64,000 bases of DNA. It comes from Pseudoxanthomonas sp. JBR18 (lineage in GTDB: Bacteria > Pseudomonadota > Gammaproteobacteria > Xanthomonadales > Xanthomonadaceae). Positions 53,879 to 64,000 of the stretch are shown here, piece by piece (positions within the stretch are counted from its first letter, which is position 1; every line of letters starts with the position of its first letter). The stretch covers positions 1,426,001-1,490,000 of the forward strand of contig NZ_CP116339.1 in NCBI RefSeq assembly GCF_028198165.1. The letters run 5' to 3'. A program made the position numbers and the translations under genes. The notes under the pieces were generated by a model that saw only the letters and a program-made list of their open reading frames with translations, was not told where the DNA came from and made no database searches.

Positions 53879-56113
53879 TCAGAAGTTCGCGCGGAACTGG
53901 GCACCGATGATGCGCGGGTCGTTGATGAACCCGGTCAGGTTGTCAAAGTCGATCGCACCGGTGGCGCGGATCTGGTTGGTGCAGTTGCGGCAGAACACCG
54001 AGGCCTCGTACTGGCCACCGTTCCAGTTGTAGCCGATCTTCAGGCCGCCTTCGAACAGCGGCTGGCCGACGAACTCACGCGACTGGTACAGGAAGAAATT
54101 GACCTCGCTGCGGTAGGACCAGTCGGTGTAGACGAAGACCTCGCCGTCGTCGCCGACCGGGATGCCATAGCGGGCGTTGACGTTGCCGATCCACTTGGCC
54201 GCCTGCGGCAGCGGATTGCCATCGATGTAGGCCAGGCCGTCGGCATTGACCGGATCGGTCACCGTGCACACCCACGGTGAGCAGGTCGAGGTGGCCAGGC
54301 CGGGATCCTTGATCTCGGTGTGGTTGTAGCTGCCGTTGAAGCCGAAGCGCAGGTTCTCGGTGGCCAGCAGTTCGAAGTCCAGCTCGGCGCCGTAGGCTTC
54401 GCTCTTCTTGGCGTTCATCAGCTGCACGGCGTTGGACGTCCCGCCCACTGCGGTGAGCTGCTGGTCCTTGATGTCCATGCTGTAGATGTCGAAGGCCAAC
54501 CGGCCGCGGCGATCCCACAGGTTGGCCTTGATGCCCAACTCGTAGGAATCCACGGTCTCAGGACGCGCCACGGTCACCGGCACGCCGGTGGACGGCGGAC
54601 CGAAGCTGGCCCCGCGATAGCCACGCGCGGCGCGCGCGTAGAGGTTGACCGCATCGGTCAGGGCAAAGGTCGCGCTGACATCGCCGGTGACCTTGGAGCC
54701 GCTGGTGTCGCCGCCGATCGGCGGCGGCGAGCTGCGATCCCATTCCAGGATGTCGAAGGTCTTGTGATCGTGCGTGTAGCGGATACCGGCGCGCAGATTG
54801 AGCGCATCGGTGGCCTGGTAGTTGAGCGAGGCGAAGGCCGCCCAGGAGGAGGTCTTCTGGCGCGTCAGGTCATAGCCGGTCAGCGCGCCGCCGGCGAGGG
54901 TGTCGTAGTCGTAGGCCTCGCCCTGCACGTTGTCGTAGAAGTAGTACAGACCGCCCTGCCAGTTCAGCGGGCCGGCGTAGTTGGATTCGGCGCGCAGCTC
55001 CTGGGTGAACTGGTCCAGGGACTTGATGCCACCGGCGGTCTCCACCGAGAACGGAATGAAGCCGGGGCCGGAGGGCTGGGTGGGATCGGTGAACACGCCC
55101 GGGCCGTAGCCGCCGTCGATGTCACCGCGGCTGTAGTACTTGGAGATCCCTTCGTAGCCGGTGATCGAGTGGAAGGTCACATCGCCCGAACTGAAGGTCA
55201 GGTTGGCGCTGCCGCCATAGGTGGTCAGCTCCTGGGCGTTGTGGCCATCGATGTAGGCCTTGTCCTCGTCGAAGTCATCGACCAGCTGGTTGGTGCCCGG
55301 ATTGAAGATGTTGGCGCGGAACAGGCGCGCGGTGCCGTTGAGCTTGCGCGCATGAGCATTGAACAGCGCACTGAAGTCATCGCCCGGCTCGAACAGCAGC
55401 TGCAGGCGCAGAGCCGAATCGTCATAGCCTTCCAGCTTCTGGCCGGAGATCTGGCTGGTCACCCAGTCATCGCGGTGCTGCTGCAGCAGCGACAGGCGTG
55501 CGGCCCAGGTCTGGCTGATCGGCAGGTTGAGCGCGCCTTCCACCGAGGTGGTGGCATGAGTGCCGTAGGACACGCTGGCATAGCCCTGGGTCGAGCCCAG
55601 CACCGGGCGGGCCGAGTTGAACTTGACCACGCCGGCCGGGGTATTGCGGCCGAACTGGGTGCCCTGCGGGCCGCGCAGGACTTCCACGCTGGCCAGGTCG
55701 AACATCGGGAAGCCCTTCAGGAAGGCGTTCTCGTAGACGATGTCGTCATAGACCAGCGACACCGGCTGGGAGGCGTAGGTGGTGAAGTCGGTGTTGCCGT
55801 AGCCACGGATGTAGAAGCGCGGGAACACGCGCCCGTTTGAGGACTCGACGTTCAAGCTGGGCGCCTTGCCGGCCAGCACGCGCACATCCGAGGCGCTGGT
55901 AGACAGCGCATCCAGGTAATCCGGGCGCAGCACCGTGGCCGAGACCGGCACCTTCTGGGAGTCCTCGCTGCGGCGGTCGGCGGTCACCTGGACCGAGTCG
56001 AGCTGCGCGACGGACGGCGGGGTGGACGCCTGCTGGGCGGACGCACCACCGACGAAGGTGGCACTGACGGCAAGGGCGAGCGCACTGCGGCGCAACGATG
56101 AGTGGACAGGCAT
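53879..56113 (-). CDS. TonB-dependent receptor, paralogue B
   Basis: 744 residues. Signal peptide (LALAVSATFVGGASAQ), TonB box LDSVQVTADRR, plug VPVSATVLRPDYLD, FPRFYIRGYGNTDFT and SVEVLRGPQGTQFGRNTPAG. It matches receptor A along its whole length, including NGTARLFRANI, RGDIDGGYG and the ending GAIDFDNLTGFIN. Distinctive: the usual GRNITDQ near the C-terminus is CRNCTNQ, adding two cysteines, besides the shared loop pair STCSPWVCTV. ATG 56113 with GGAG site. Substrate unknown. Confidence 0.93.
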   Translation of the reverse strand: MPVHSSLRRSALALAVSATFVGGASAQQASTPPSVAQLDSVQVTADRRSEDSQKVPVSATVLRPDYLDALSTSASDVRVLAGKAPSLNVESSNGRVFPRFYIRGYGNTDFTTYASQPVSLVYDDIVYENAFLKGFPMFDLASVEVLRGPQGTQFGRNTPAGVVKFNSARPVLGSTQGYASVSYGTHATTSVEGALNLPISQTWAARLSLLQQHRDDWVTSQISGQKLEGYDDSALRLQLLFEPGDDFSALFNAHARKLNGTARLFRANIFNPGTNQLVDDFDEDKAYIDGHNAQELTTYGGSANLTFSSGDVTFHSITGYEGISKYYSRGDIDGGYGPGVFTDPTQPSGPGFIPFSVETAGGIKSLDQFTQELRAESNYAGPLNWQGGLYYFYDNVQGEAYDYDTLAGGALTGYDLTRQKTSSWAAFASLNYQATDALNLRAGIRYTHDHKTFDILEWDRSSPPPIGGDTSGSKVTGDVSATFALTDAVNLYARAARGYRGASFGPPSTGVPVTVARPETVDSYELGIKANLWDRRGRLAFDIYSMDIKDQQLTAVGGTSNAVQLMNAKKSEAYGAELDFELLATENLRFGFNGSYNHTEIKDPGLATSTCSPWVCTVTDPVNADGLAYIDGNPLPQAAKWIGNVNARYGIPVGDDGEVFVYTDWSYRSEVNFFLYQSREFVGQPLFEGGLKIGYNWNGGQYEASVFCRNCTNQIRATGAIDFDNLTGFINDPRIIGAQFRANF

Positions 56114-56177
56114 GGGTGACTCCGCGGGGAAAGTGACGAGCGTGGCCGGGCGTGCTGCCATGCAGCACAATTAACGC

Positions 56178-56208
56178 AAAATACACTTTCTCGACCACGG
56201 TTTGTCAA
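56178..56208 (-). promoter_or_regulatory. Putative promoter of TonB receptor B
   Basis: Minus strand TTGACA (56203-56208) and TATTTT (56178-56183) with a 19-base spacer, or TGTATT with 17. The surrounding tract is notably AT-rich. About 65 bp before the ATG. Confidence 0.5.
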
Positions 56209-56248
56209 CTTCCCGGAGTCTGTCGTCCCTACCAAGTGGGCGCCTGGC

Positions 56249-56875
56249 TCAGGCGATGGTGATGCCCCCGGCTTCCAGAGCCCGGCGCGTGGGCGCATCG
56301 CCCTCGGGGGTGACCGGCCGGGTCAGCTCCCACAGGAACCGCACGGCAAACCCTTCGGCCATCGCGTCCTGCGCGGTCCACAGCACACAGACATCGCGCG
56401 CCAGCCCGCACACGTGGACCTCGGTGATGCCGCGCGCACGCAGCCAGCCGGCCAGCCCGGTCGAGGGCCGCGTGCCGTCCGGGCCGTGGTTTTCGCGGAA
56501 GGCGCTGTAGGAATCGACCTGCGCGTGCGTGCCCTTGCGCAGGATCAGGTCCGCCGGCGTCCAGTCCACACGCGGGTCCAGCGCCGCGCCCGGGGTGCCC
56601 TGCACACAGTGGTCCGGCCACAGCATCTGCGGCTGGCCGTGCAGGTCGATCACGTCGAACGGATCATGCCCCGGATGCTGCGTGGCGAAGGAAGCATGCG
56701 CGCGTGGATGCCAGTCCTGCGTGGCCACGACCGTGCCGTAGGCGCGCGCATCCAGCAGCCGCGCGATGCCCGGCACGATGGCATCGCCCTCGTGGCAGGC
56801 CAGCGCACCGCCGGGCATGAAGTCCGGCTGCAGGTCGACCACGATCAGGGCGGTGTCGTGGGGCATGTCGGTCAT
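56249..56875 (-). CDS. pncA: Nicotinamidase (isochorismatase-like fold)
   Basis: 208 residues; converts nicotinamide to nicotinate in NAD salvage. Catalytic triad visible: Asp in VVDLQPDFMPGG, Lys in LILRKGTHA and Cys in GLARDVCVLWTA. Metal-binding residues lie in TQDWHPRAHASF. Length and order fit PncA. ATG at 56875; a second ATG four codons in is possible. Sirtuin activity (CobB, 44473-45231) produces nicotinamide, its substrate. Confidence 0.95.
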   Translation of the reverse strand: MTDMPHDTALIVVDLQPDFMPGGALACHEGDAIVPGIARLLDARAYGTVVATQDWHPRAHASFATQHPGHDPFDVIDLHGQPQMLWPDHCVQGTPGAALDPRVDWTPADLILRKGTHAQVDSYSAFRENHGPDGTRPSTGLAGWLRARGITEVHVCGLARDVCVLWTAQDAMAEGFAVRFLWELTRPVTPEGDAPTRRALEAGGITIA

Positions 56876-56968
56876 CGAAGGCGCCAGCTGCGTGGGGAAG
56901 CCGCAGCCTAGCCATGCCGGCCATCGGCCTCAAGCCAGCGCCGCTTCGCCTCGCGGCGCCGCGGACGT

Positions 56969-57002
56969 TAAAACGACACAGGCCCCGCCGGAGGGGGGCC
57001 TG
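56969..57002 (-). terminator. Intrinsic terminator of fda
   Basis: Minus strand CAGGCCCC, loop, GGGGCCTG then TGTCGTTTTAA, starting 24 bases after the aldolase stop. The T-run is imperfect. Confidence 0.72.
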
Positions 57003-57025
57003 CTTGGACGCGTCCGGCGGCTCGA

Positions 57026-57919
57026 TCAGGCGATCGAGGCGCGGTAGATCGACTCGATGGTGGCGTCGAGCACTTCGTTGAACTCCGCATCGCTCTGCTG
57101 CGCGCTCAGGCCCTCGGTCAGGGCGCGGCTGAAGCTGGCGATGATGCCGGGGTTCTTGGCCAGCTTGGCGTTGGCCTCGTCACGGCTGTAGCCGCCGGAC
57201 AGCGCCACGACCTTGAGCACGCTCGGGTGGTCGACCAGCTCCTGGAAGAAGCCGTCGACGCTGGGCAGGGTGAGCTTGAGGATCACCGGGGTGGCCGCGT
57301 CGACCTTGTCCAGGCGCTCGAGCAGGCCCTGCTTCATCGTGGCCTCGATCTGCGCCTTGTCGGCGGCCTTGATGTCCACTTCCGGCTCGATGATCGGCAC
57401 CAGGCCGGCGTCCAGGACCTGCTTGCCCAGCTCGAACTGCTGGTCCAGCACCGCGGCGATGCCCTGCGCGTTGTTGCCCTTGATGACCGAGCGCTCCTTG
57501 GTGCCGAACACGCCCTTGGCCTTGGCCTTGGCCAGCAGCTCGGCCAGACCCGGGATGGGCTTGAGCAGCTGCACGCCGTTGGCTTCCTCTTCCAGACCCT
57601 TGTCAATCTTGAGGAACGGCACGACCTGCTTGGTGTTCCACAGGTACTGCGCGGCTTCTTCGCCTGCGAAGCGGTCGTCCAGGGTGCGCTCGAAGAGGAT
57701 GGCGCCGACCACCCGCTCACCGGTGAAGGCCGGGCTGGTGACGATGCGCTCGCGCATCTGGTGGACCAGGGCAAACATCTCGGCGTCGCCCGAATAGGCG
57801 GATTCGTCGATGCCATACAGCTTCAGCGCCTTGGGCGTGCTGCCACCGCTCTGGTCGAGCGCAGCGATGAAGCCTTGGCCGGAAGCGATCTTGTCCCGCT
57901 GTTCCTGGTTGATTGACAC
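57026..57919 (-). CDS. fda: Fructose-bisphosphate aldolase, class I
   Basis: 297 residues; Schiff-base aldolase cleaving fructose 1,6-bisphosphate, of the bacterial Fda type (as in Staphylococcus). Seen are FIAALDQSGGSTPKAL, VPIIEPEVDI and the Schiff-base lysine at about 215 in PVILKLTLPS, then KVVALSGGYSRDEA for phosphate. The GTG at 57919 gives the family N-terminus (VSINQEQ) and lies 10 bases after AGGA; a TTG three codons upstream is too close to that site. Confidence 0.94.
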   Translation of the reverse strand: MSINQEQRDKIASGQGFIAALDQSGGSTPKALKLYGIDESAYSGDAEMFALVHQMRERIVTSPAFTGERVVGAILFERTLDDRFAGEEAAQYLWNTKQVVPFLKIDKGLEEEANGVQLLKPIPGLAELLAKAKAKGVFGTKERSVIKGNNAQGIAAVLDQQFELGKQVLDAGLVPIIEPEVDIKAADKAQIEATMKQGLLERLDKVDAATPVILKLTLPSVDGFFQELVDHPSVLKVVALSGGYSRDEANAKLAKNPGIIASFSRALTEGLSAQQSDAEFNEVLDATIESIYRASIA

Positions 57920-58054
57920 GGTCGGCAAGTCCTGTGGTGAAGGGGGTGACCGAGTTTACGCGGGCCGGGTGTGCATGGCGTTCGTGTAACCGTTACCGGC
58001 TCACATCGGCTTCATGCCGGGCCCGCCGGATATCCACGCACTGGGACGCCGCAT

Positions 58055-58082
58055 GGGCGCGGGCCGTTTCTGGCCCGCGCCC
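58055..58082. repeat. 11-bp GC-rich inverted repeat downstream of metE
   Basis: GGGCGCGGGCC, 6-base loop GTTTCT, GGCCCGCGCCC. Lies 24 bases past the metE stop. No T-run, so termination here would need another factor or be weak. Confidence 0.7.
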
Positions 58083-58105
58083 ACGTGGCATCCGATGCGC
58101 AATCC

Positions 58106-60397
58106 TCAGGCGGCCCGCGCCAGGTCCGCCCGCAGGATGCGCGCGGCCTCGACCATCTGCTCCAGCGCGTGCCGGGTTTCCTCCCAGCCACGGGTCTTGA
58201 GCCCGCAGTCCGGGTTAACCCACAACTGGGCATCGCGCAGCACCGCACGCGCCTTGCGCAGCAGGTCCACCATCTCGGCGGTGGAAGGAATCCGCGGGGA
58301 ATGGATGTCGTAGACGCCCGGACCGATCTCGTTGGGATACGCGAACCGCACGAACGCATCCAGCAGCTCCATGCGCGAGCGCGAGGTTTCGATCGAGATC
58401 ACGTCCGCATCCATCGCCGCGACCGCGTCGATGATGTCGTTGAACTCCGAGTAGCACATGTGGGTGTGGATCTGGGTCGCATCGCCCACGCCGCTGGCGC
58501 AGATACGGAAGGCTTCGACCGCCCAGTCCAGGTAGGTGGCCCATTCGCCGCGGCGCAGCGGCAGGCCTTCGCGGATCGCCGGCTCGTCGATTTGGATGAT
58601 GCCGATGCCGGCCGCTTCCAGGTCGGTGACCTCATCGCGCAGCGCCAGCGCTATCTGACGACAGGTCGCGCTGCGGGCCTGGTCGTCGCGCACGAACGAC
58701 CACTGCAGCACCGTCACCGGGCCGGTCAGCATGCCCTTCATCGGCCGCGGCGTCAGTGACTGCGCATACTGCGACCAGCGCACCGTCATCGGTGCCGGGC
58801 GCACCACGTCGCCGAAGATGATCGGTGGCTTCACGCAGCGGCTGCCGTAGCTCTGCACCCAGCCCAGCTTGGTGAAGACGAAGCCATCCAGCTGCTCGCC
58901 GAAGTACTCGACCATGTCGTTGCGCTCGTATTCGCCATGCACCAGCACGTCGAGCCCGATCTGTTCCTGGAAGCGCACGCAGCGCTCGGTTTCGGCCGCC
59001 AGGAAGGCGTCGTACTCGGCGTCGGAGAGCTTGCCGGACTTGTGCCGCGCACGTGCCTGGCGCACGTCCTGGGTCTGCGGAAACGAGCCGATCGTGGTGG
59101 TCGGATAGACCGGCAGGTCGAAGGCGGCTTCCTGCACACGGCGGCGCTGCGGATAGGGCGATTGCCGGCGGCTGTCCTGCGGCGTCAGGCGCGCAACGCG
59201 CTGGGCGACCTCGGGGCGATGCACGCGCGGCGACTGTCGGCGCGATTCAAGGTGGGCGCGTTGTTCGGCCAGGCCGGCGTCCGCGTCTGGCGCACCGTCC
59301 AGGGCATTGGCCAACAGGCGCAGTTCGCCCAGCTTCTGGCGGGCGAAGGACAACCACGGCTTCACTTCTTCATCCAGGGTCTTTTCCTGGTCCAGATCGA
59401 CCGGGACGTGCAGCAACGAGCAGGACGGAGCCAGCCACAATCGATCGGCACCCAGCTGGCCCTGCGCATAGCGCGCCAGGGTCAGCGCGTTGTCCAGGTT
59501 GGTGCGCCAGACGTTGCGGCCATTCACCAGGCCTGCCGAGAGCACCCGCCCGGCGGGCAACGCCTGGAGGACCGCGTCGAGCTGTTCGGGTGCGCGCACC
59601 AGATCCACGTGCAGGCCGTCGACGGGCAGTTCGGCGGCGAGCACGAGGTTGTCGCCAAGCGCGCCAAAGTAGGTGCTGAGCATCAGCTTGGGTCGCGTGG
59701 CCTGCGCCAGTCGTGCGTAGGCCTCACGCAACGCGTCTTGGACCTGCGTCGTCAGGTCCAGGGTCAGGATCGGCTCATCGATCTGGACCCACTCCGCGCC
59801 GGCGGCGTGCAGGTGCGAGAGCAGCGCGGCGTAGGCCGGCAGCAGGCCGTCGAGGAGCGCGAAACGGTCGCTGCCATCCACCGTCTTGGACAGATGCAGG
59901 AAGCTCACCGGCCCCAGCAGGACCGGGCGGGTGTTGAAGCCGGCAGCCTTGGCTTCCAGGAATTCGGCGACCGGCTTGTCGCCACGCAGCGCGAAGCGTT
60001 GCCCGGCCTGCAGTTCCGGCACCAGGTAGTGGTAGTTGGTGTCGAACCACTTGGTCATCTCCAGCGCCCGCAGGTCGACGCCATCGGTCTGGCGCCCGCG
60101 CGCCATGGCGAAATAGGCGCCAAGCGGGTCGGACTCGGCCAGGGCGCGGTAGCGCTGCGGGATCGCGTCGAACAGGAAGGCGGTGTCCAGCACCTGGTCG
60201 TAGAGCGAAAAATCGTTGCTGGGCAACAGGTCGGCGCCGGCCTCGCGCTGCAGGTGCCAGTGCCTGAGTCGCAGCTCGCGTGCGGTAGCCTGCAGCGTGT
60301 CCGCGCTGTCCTCGCCCTTCCAGTGGCGTTCAAGGGCGTGCTTGAGTTCCCGGCGTGGCCCGATGCGGGGAAAGCCGAGGTTGGTGACGATGGTCAT
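58106..60397 (-). CDS. metE: Cobalamin-independent methionine synthase
   Basis: 763 residues; transfers a methyl group from methyltetrahydropteroyl-triglutamate to homocysteine. Two-barrel architecture: N-terminal [20 protein letters not shown], central [10 protein letters not shown], and the zinc site HTHMCYSEF with a late Cys in [14 protein letters not shown] ribosome site. A 575-bp leader carries a cobalamin riboswitch, so B12 should repress it in favour of MetH. Confidence 0.97.
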   Translation of the reverse strand: MTIVTNLGFPRIGPRRELKHALERHWKGEDSADTLQATARELRLRHWHLQREAGADLLPSNDFSLYDQVLDTAFLFDAIPQRYRALAESDPLGAYFAMARGRQTDGVDLRALEMTKWFDTNYHYLVPELQAGQRFALRGDKPVAEFLEAKAAGFNTRPVLLGPVSFLHLSKTVDGSDRFALLDGLLPAYAALLSHLHAAGAEWVQIDEPILTLDLTTQVQDALREAYARLAQATRPKLMLSTYFGALGDNLVLAAELPVDGLHVDLVRAPEQLDAVLQALPAGRVLSAGLVNGRNVWRTNLDNALTLARYAQGQLGADRLWLAPSCSLLHVPVDLDQEKTLDEEVKPWLSFARQKLGELRLLANALDGAPDADAGLAEQRAHLESRRQSPRVHRPEVAQRVARLTPQDSRRQSPYPQRRRVQEAAFDLPVYPTTTIGSFPQTQDVRQARARHKSGKLSDAEYDAFLAAETERCVRFQEQIGLDVLVHGEYERNDMVEYFGEQLDGFVFTKLGWVQSYGSRCVKPPIIFGDVVRPAPMTVRWSQYAQSLTPRPMKGMLTGPVTVLQWSFVRDDQARSATCRQIALALRDEVTDLEAAGIGIIQIDEPAIREGLPLRRGEWATYLDWAVEAFRICASGVGDATQIHTHMCYSEFNDIIDAVAAMDADVISIETSRSRMELLDAFVRFAYPNEIGPGVYDIHSPRIPSTAEMVDLLRKARAVLRDAQLWVNPDCGLKTRGWEETRHALEQMVEAARILRADLARAA

Positions 60398-60639
60398 GTG
60401 GATGGATCCTCATTGCGTGTGGGCATTGAGGAACGAAGGAACCGCGCGCCACGCGTCCGGACTTCCGGCTGCGACGTGCCACGCCAGCGACCTTCGCCCC
60501 CGCGGGCGAACCGGATCCACTACGCGAAACACGCACGCTCACCCCGTCCCGCCCGCGGTCGACTGCAGGGAGCGGAGTGCCCGTGCCGCTCCCGCGAGCG
60601 GTGCCAGGTCGAAACGGAAGACCGGTCTGGGTCTTCCGG
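60398..60639 (-). other. metE leader downstream of the riboswitch (expression platform)
   Basis: 242 non-coding bases, GC-rich with several short stems (for example GGAAGACC/GGTCTTCC near 60616-60638). Presumably holds the terminator or ribosome-site sequestering structure, which I cannot resolve by eye. Confidence 0.5.
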
Positions 60640-60850
60640 CCGGGGCCGGTCTTCGGGCTCATGGACACGGCGTGGGACGCGCCACCTACTGTCCGCCGCT
60701 TCCCGGTGTCGCGTTGAAGCGACACCAGTGCTGTTGGCGGGGTTCGTTTCCAATAACCGCTGCGGGGCAGCTCCGGAATGGGCGCCCTCAGGCGCCTTCA
60801 CCGGATTCCCGTTTAATTCATCGCTTCATGGGGATGAAGCGATGAAACCT
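60640..60850 (-). promoter_or_regulatory. Cobalamin (B12) riboswitch in the metE leader
   Basis: Minus strand order: a stem TTTCATCGCTTCATCCCCAT with GAAGCGATGAA, GGGAATCCGGTGAAGG, GGAGCTGCCCCGCAGCGGTT (B12 box), CACTGG, GGGAAGCGGCGG and the closing ATGAGCCCGAAGACCGGCC. It resembles the nrdA-leader riboswitch element by element. About 240 bp remain between it and the metE ATG. Confidence 0.94.
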
Positions 60851-60972
60851 TCGGCCCGCGCACAGTATGCGGAGCGGCGGTTTGCGTCAAGCCGTGGAGG
60901 GGTCAGGACGCTGGACATGAAGCCTTGCCCGCGATCTGCAACCATGAGGGTTTTCCTGCGTGGGTTCGGCCG

Positions 60973-61782
60973 ATGTCCCTGGTGTTTCTGGCCTTAGGCG
61001 CGTTGCTGACGGCCGTGCTGTTCCGCTTGCGCTGGAGGCGCACGGCACGCGTCGTCGCAAGCTGCTGGGTGATCGTGTTCTGGCTGCTGGGCAACGGCTT
61101 ACTGGCCGGCTGGATCGTGGCCATGACCCAGGCCGGTCAACGTGACCCGGTCCGACTCGCCTGGGCACCGGATTCGGTCATCATCGTGCTCGGCATGGGC
61201 ATGCAGAAATTGCCGCACGAAGGCGGCATCGAGCCACAGTCGCTGGCCTATAGCCGGATTCTGCGTGCGGTCCAGCTCTACGAGAGCTGCAAGGCGAGCA
61301 CGCGGGGCTGCCGGGTGCTGATTTCCGGAGGCGATCCCGCCGGATTGGGCAACACCGAAGCGCAACTCTACGGCTCGCTGCTGCGCGAGGCCGGCGTGCC
61401 CGCCTCGGCACTGCTGGAGGAAAGCGCTTCACGCAATACCTGGGAGAACGCGAAGTTCACTTCCCATCTGCTGTCAGAGGTTCCTCACGGCCCGCTGGTG
61501 CTGGTCACCTCCGGCCTGCATATGCGACGCAGCCTGCTGTACTTCGCCCATTTCGGCCTCCACCCCACCCCGGCGCGCAGCGACTACACCGCGCCGTTCT
61601 CGTCCTGGCTGCCCAACAGCTACAACCTGCTCATCACCGACCTGGCCTGTGTCGAGTGGCTGGGGATCGCCCGTTACCACTGGTACAACTTCCTGGGCAG
61701 GAACGACGCTCCGGTGAAGGCGATCCCCGATCCAGTCCAGCATCCGCTGGATCGCCCGGTCACGCTGCCGCCGGCGCAATAG
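60973..61782 (+). CDS. YdcF/ElyC-family (DUF218) membrane protein
   Basis: 269 residues. Two N-terminal membrane helices (LVFLALGALLTAVLF; VVASCWVIVFWLLGNGLLAG), then a DUF218 domain: SVIIVLGMGM, ISGGDPAGLGNTEAQLYGSL, ASRNTWENAKFTSHLL and LVTSGLHMRRSLLYF. E. coli ElyC and SanA of this family act in envelope/peptidoglycan integrity. ATG at 60973. Divergent from metE; no shared function evident. Confidence 0.9.
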   Translation: MSLVFLALGALLTAVLFRLRWRRTARVVASCWVIVFWLLGNGLLAGWIVAMTQAGQRDPVRLAWAPDSVIIVLGMGMQKLPHEGGIEPQSLAYSRILRAVQLYESCKASTRGCRVLISGGDPAGLGNTEAQLYGSLLREAGVPASALLEESASRNTWENAKFTSHLLSEVPHGPLVLVTSGLHMRRSLLYFAHFGLHPTPARSDYTAPFSSWLPNSYNLLITDLACVEWLGIARYHWYNFLGRNDAPVKAIPDPVQHPLDRPVTLPPAQ

Positions 61783-62513
61783 CGTGCGCATGGCGCGCGG
61801 GGCACGCTATGCGCTGCGCTGACACGCGCCAAGCTTCCCCATGGTTGAGTTCAGGCATCTGCCGAGGGACTGCGGCGTCACTCTGACAGTACGTTCAATG
61901 CTACCGGTCACAGCGTCCTGCAGCGCATTAGTTCAAGGTGCGTGCGTGACATTTAGGCAGTTTCGCCGAACTTGAGCGGAGTTGGGTGCCTCTTGGTCTT
62001 TGTCAGCCAGAAGGGCGGCTCACACAAGACACTGACTCGGTGCAGCTTTTGAGGAGCCCCTCCGGTCTACGCGGGCTGCGCGCCTTGTCGACCTGCCAGC
62101 CTTGATGACACGCTGTATCCGCAGATCTGAAGGCTTTCCTTTGTGCGGAGTGGCGTGGGATCTGGTCGAGCGTTGGCCGGCGTCGGTAAGCGCTCTGGCT
62201 CAGGCTTGAAGCGTTCGAAGTTTTCACGAACACGCCTCGGCATTCTGCCTTCGCCGATGTTCTGCGTTTGCTGGTTGACGGGTCGCTCTGTGCCTACGAC
62301 GCAACCGTAGGACTGAAAAGTCCGCCTGCGTCGCCCGATTGGGTTCCCATGCTGCGTCTGGCGCCGTATGTCCTGACCACGCGCGCGTTGATGGGGCAGT
62401 CGCGCAGATGAGAGGTTTCTGCGATTTGCCGCGCAGCGGGTGCTGTATGGCACGGCGTTGGGGATTAAGTCGCACGGCGCCGTTGGGCGTTTGTCGGGTT
62501 GCGGACGGACAAA
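61783..62513. other. Intergenic region next to the rRNA operon
   Basis: About 730 bp. Frames on the minus strand (for example 62067-62453) have no recognised domain, no ribosome site and atypical composition; base composition is less GC-rich than the neighbouring genes. No tRNA or known RNA motif seen. Confidence 0.5.
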
Positions 62514-62514
62514 G

Positions 62515-62549
62515 AAAAACCCCCCAGATCTTTCGATCTGAGGGGTTTT
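62515..62549 (-). terminator. Intrinsic terminator of the rRNA operon
   Basis: Minus strand AAACCCCTCAGATC-GAAA-GATCTGGGGGG followed by TTTTTC, a strong stem 12 bases beyond the 5S 3' end. Confidence 0.93.
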
Positions 62550-62560
62550 AGGTGTAAGGC

Positions 62561-62675
62561 CCTGGCGATGACCTACTCTTGCATGGCTTAAGCCACACTA
62601 CCATCGGCGCAACTGCGTTTCACTTCCGTGTTCGGGATGGGAACGGGTGGGACCACAGCGCTAATTTCACCAGGG
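62561..62675 (-). rRNA. rrf: 5S ribosomal RNA
   Basis: Minus strand runs from CCTGGTGAAATTAGCGCTG through the conserved GAACACGGAAGTGAAACGC and CGCCGATGGTAGTGTGG to GGTCATCGCCAGGG; the two ends pair as helix I. Length about 115 bases is standard. Confidence 0.95.
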
Positions 62676-62827
62676 AGACGGTTGGAGCGTCGCCATCCAA
62701 ACAACGGATGAGGCGCACAGTCTCGCGTAGTTACTTGTGATGTAGGGAGTGTATAGATGGCATCGACGTGTTGTCGAGGCTAAGTGTGTGGTGCATCGGC
62801 GTATGCCGAAGCCACTTGAGGTTATAT
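62676..62827 (-). other. 23S-5S internal transcribed spacer
   Basis: About 152 bp between 23S and 5S genes. AT-richer than surroundings; no tRNA present. Holds presumed processing stems. Confidence 0.8.

Positions 62828-64000
<1,173 letters not shown>

Noticed and set aside
62067..62453. 128-codon minus-strand frame beside the rRNA operon
   Set aside because: No domain, no ribosome site, unusual composition; more likely spacer sequence often misannotated next to rRNA genes.

Overview
The window is a high-GC gammaproteobacterial chromosome segment. The gene set points to Xanthomonadaceae (Lysobacteraceae), possibly Pseudoxanthomonas or a close relative: a DcaP-type porin, several TonB-dependent receptors, a class I (Fda-type) aldolase, and family-typical intergenic inverted repeats. 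The genus is inference; no full marker gene is present apart from 5S and part of 23S rRNA. No prophage, insertion sequence, CRISPR array or tRNA was seen.

Layout. 1-2.2 kb: lipid A / envelope modification pair (PAP2 phosphatase overlapping eptA). 2.2-2.9 kb: a large non-coding inverted-repeat element flanked by hexanucleotide microsatellites. 2.9-4.7 kb: hydrolase and zapE. 4.9-17.8 kb: a coherent acetate island, with an outer-membrane porin and MHS symporter divergent from acs, then a LuxR-type response regulator, aceK whose 5' end is tandemly triplicated with REP hairpins, mgtE, and a PatZ-type protein acetyltransferase expected to acetylate Acs. A sirtuin (cobB) that could reverse this lies at 44.5 kb. 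17.9-31.7 kb: assorted metabolism and envelope genes, including a terC-family gene behind a yybP-ykoY manganese riboswitch, a rhomboid protease, an FMN glutamate-synthase-like protein, a GH18 enzyme, a Na+/H+ antiporter and a beta-propeller diguanylate cyclase.

31.8-36 kb: class Ia ribonucleotide reductase nrdAB with a dense control region: DnaA box, two NrdR-like boxes, a sigma70 promoter and a cobalamin riboswitch. metE at 58-60 kb carries a second cobalamin riboswitch. Both B12-independent enzymes therefore look set to be shut off when B12 is present, which predicts B12-dependent counterparts (nrdJ, metH) elsewhere in the genome. 36-44.4 kb: ZIP transporter, sterol-desaturase-like protein, two small exported proteins, an OmpR/EnvZ-type pair beside a striking palindrome, an esterase, and a Fur-controlled siderophore receptor.

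47.4-50 kb is the most notable system: a bufferin-type RiPP metallophore operon (Cys-rich precursor, MNIO/DUF692 enzyme, DUF2063 partner, DoxX membrane protein). A divergent AraC regulator lies next to it, and a nested 77-bp dyad sits between them. 51-56 kb holds two convergent, clearly paralogous TonB receptors. 56-61.8 kb: pncA, fda, metE and a YdcF-like protein. The window ends in an rRNA operon read leftward (5S and the 3' part of 23S).
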